From WQUF01 sp031549885 (GTDB lineage Bacteria > Bacillota > Clostridia > Clostridiales > Clostridiaceae), in NCBI GenBank assembly GCA_031549885.1, contig JAVBPD010000047.1, positions 1 through 33,281 of the forward strand: a stretch of DNA of 33,281 nt, read 5' to 3'. The notes beneath the pieces are model-generated. The model searched no databases and had not been told where the DNA came from. It was given only the letters and a program-made list of their open reading frames with translations. Positions 32,483 through 33,281 of the stretch are shown one piece after another. Both the position numbers and the translations under genes were made by a program. The number at the start of each line of letters is the position of its first letter. Position 1 is the first letter of the stretch.

Positions 32483-32695
32483 TTAAATTATTTGTTGTTT
32501 TTCAACATTAAATTTATTACATTGTTTAAGCTTAGAAATTATAATGCCATTAAATTGTGAAGATTTTTGTATTAAAAGGTCTGATATTGCAGTTAATTCA
32601 TTATTTGTTACATCTTCCTTTACATCTTTTATAGTAATTTTTTTAGTTGCACCATTTTCTAATTCAAATACATATTCTACATAGGTAGTAATCAT
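32483..32695 (-). CDS. DUF2922-like small protein
   Basis: 70 residues with VFELENGATKKITIKDVKEDVTNNEL then a helix-forming AISDLLIQK, the shape of the DUF2922 family. Its molecular role is unknown. ATG 32695 has GGAGG 6 nt upstream and follows the DUF1659-like stop at 32697 by one base, so it is translationally coupled. I recall DUF1659 and DUF2922 genes being paired in Firmicutes, which supports both calls. Ends in a basic/polar tail (KQCNKFNVEKQQII). Confidence 0.65.
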   Translation of the reverse strand: MITTYVEYVFELENGATKKITIKDVKEDVTNNELTAISDLLIQKSSQFNGIIISKLKQCNKFNVEKQQII

Positions 32696-32696
32696 A

Positions 32697-32915
32697 TTAT
32701 TCCTCCACCAATAGTTCTACATTGTTTTTTAAAATTTCTTTTGGAGCATATTGCAAAATATTTCCAATTATAACTCCTATATCATAAAAATCTTGATCAG
32801 TTGCTGAATAGGAGACAAGGTTAAATGTTTGCTTTTTATTTACTATTTTTCCTTCTTCAGAAAGAGTTTCATAAGATATTGATATGGAATTTGACTTTGT
32901 TGTTTTATTAACCAC
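32697..32915 (-). CDS. DUF1659-like small protein
   Basis: 72 residues with SISYETLSEEGKIVNKKQTFNLVS then SATDQDFYDIGVIIGNIL, the pattern of a DUF1659 protein. Function unknown. GTG 32915 has GAGG 7 nt upstream. First of a two-gene pair with the DUF2922-like gene; no signal peptide. Confidence 0.65.
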   Translation of the reverse strand: MVNKTTKSNSISISYETLSEEGKIVNKKQTFNLVSYSATDQDFYDIGVIIGNILQYAPKEILKNNVELLVEE

Positions 32916-33124
32916 TTAATTTCCTCATTTAATATTATTGATATATGAGTAGTATATATTGTTTATTGTTAAATTGTTCTTTAATTTTAAAATAAATTTT
33001 ATTTTTTATAAAGAATGAATTTTCGTTAATTATTATTTAAATAATAATTTTAAATAAAAGTATTCTTAAATGATTTTTTATAGCATATATTTTAACGTTA
33101 GAATTTTTTTAAAGAGGTTTTTTA
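32916..33124. other. AT-rich gap before the last gene
   Basis: Contains only AT-rich sequence, including TTATTATTTAAATAATAA at 33030-33047, a perfect palindrome. No promoter stands out. Confidence 0.35.
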
Positions 33125-33281
33125 ATGGAATATGAAGGCGTAGGTTTAGACTTATTTCCTAATTACAGTCTTGAAAATTATAAGGTTACTAAAATTGAAG
33201 TAGATATTGGAGAATCACCTGAAGATTTAAGGCAAAGAATGGAGGAAGAAAGAAAAACTATTATAAAGAGAAATAAGAACT
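33125..33281 (+). CDS. Unknown protein, 5' part only, cut by the window end
   Basis: ATG 33125 with AGAGG about 8 nt upstream opens a frame of at least 52 codons that reaches the end. It reads MEYEGVGLDLFPNYSLENYK, then a Glu/Arg/Lys-rich helix (ESPEDLRQRMEEERKTIIK). No signal peptide. I do not recognise the family and the end is not seen. Confidence 0.6.
   Translation, partial: MEYEGVGLDLFPNYSLENYKVTKIEVDIGESPEDLRQRMEEERKTIIKRNKN

Overview
This window is AT-rich DNA with Shine-Dalgarno-led genes, AGA/AGG as the main arginine codons in most genes, a glycine T-box before glyS, a one-piece tmRNA and a dTDP-rhamnose cluster. Together these point to a low-GC Gram-positive bacterium of the Clostridia, probably Clostridium sensu lato. 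No rRNA, tRNA, CRISPR array, transposase or phage gene is visible.

Layout. 1-4060: an Asn/Ser repeat protein built on a 45-bp minisatellite and apparently broken at its 5' end; a two-gene minus-strand operon (SDR epimerase, Eis-like acetyltransferase); a two-helix membrane protein; a secreted protein of unknown function. 4236-7969: a probable accessory island. A TetR repressor faces an alpha/beta hydrolase and a cysteine-less carboxymuconolactone-decarboxylase-fold protein across overlapping promoters with two matching operators; next comes an AAA ATPase/nuclease-fold protein behind tandem palindromes. 8089-13911: housekeeping genes (smpB, T-box-glyS, murD), a predicted beta-propeller protein, and ssrA on the minus strand. 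SmpB and its RNA partner tmRNA are therefore about 5 kb apart.

13993-26226: a surface-polysaccharide locus in two converging arms. The plus arm encodes a Wzm-type permease, a Wzt-type ATPase with C-terminal carbohydrate-binding domain, a 1021-residue protein and a degenerate glycosyltransferase. The minus arm encodes the initiating sugar-phosphate transferase, RfbA, RfbC, RfbB, RfbD and a rhamnosyltransferase-like GT2. The arms meet at a shared terminator (21247-21272). The simplest reading is lipid-linked assembly of a rhamnose-containing glycan, exported by the ABC transporter.

26580-33281: a CPBP membrane protease, an M28 aminopeptidase, Tex, a membrane-anchored VanX-like protein that has lost its zinc and catalytic residues, a DUF1659/DUF2922-like pair and the start of an unknown gene.

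The strongest candidate for something undescribed is the 1021-residue protein. It joins GT2 and GT4-like domains to a C-terminal membrane domain that lines up with the neighbouring Wzm permease at matching motif spacing, which suggests polymerising enzymes built into the export channel. Next are the inactivated VanX-like protein, the degenerate glycosyltransferase next to the fusion, and a GC-richer structured intergenic element at 22036-22162. All family assignments are from motif reading; no search was run.
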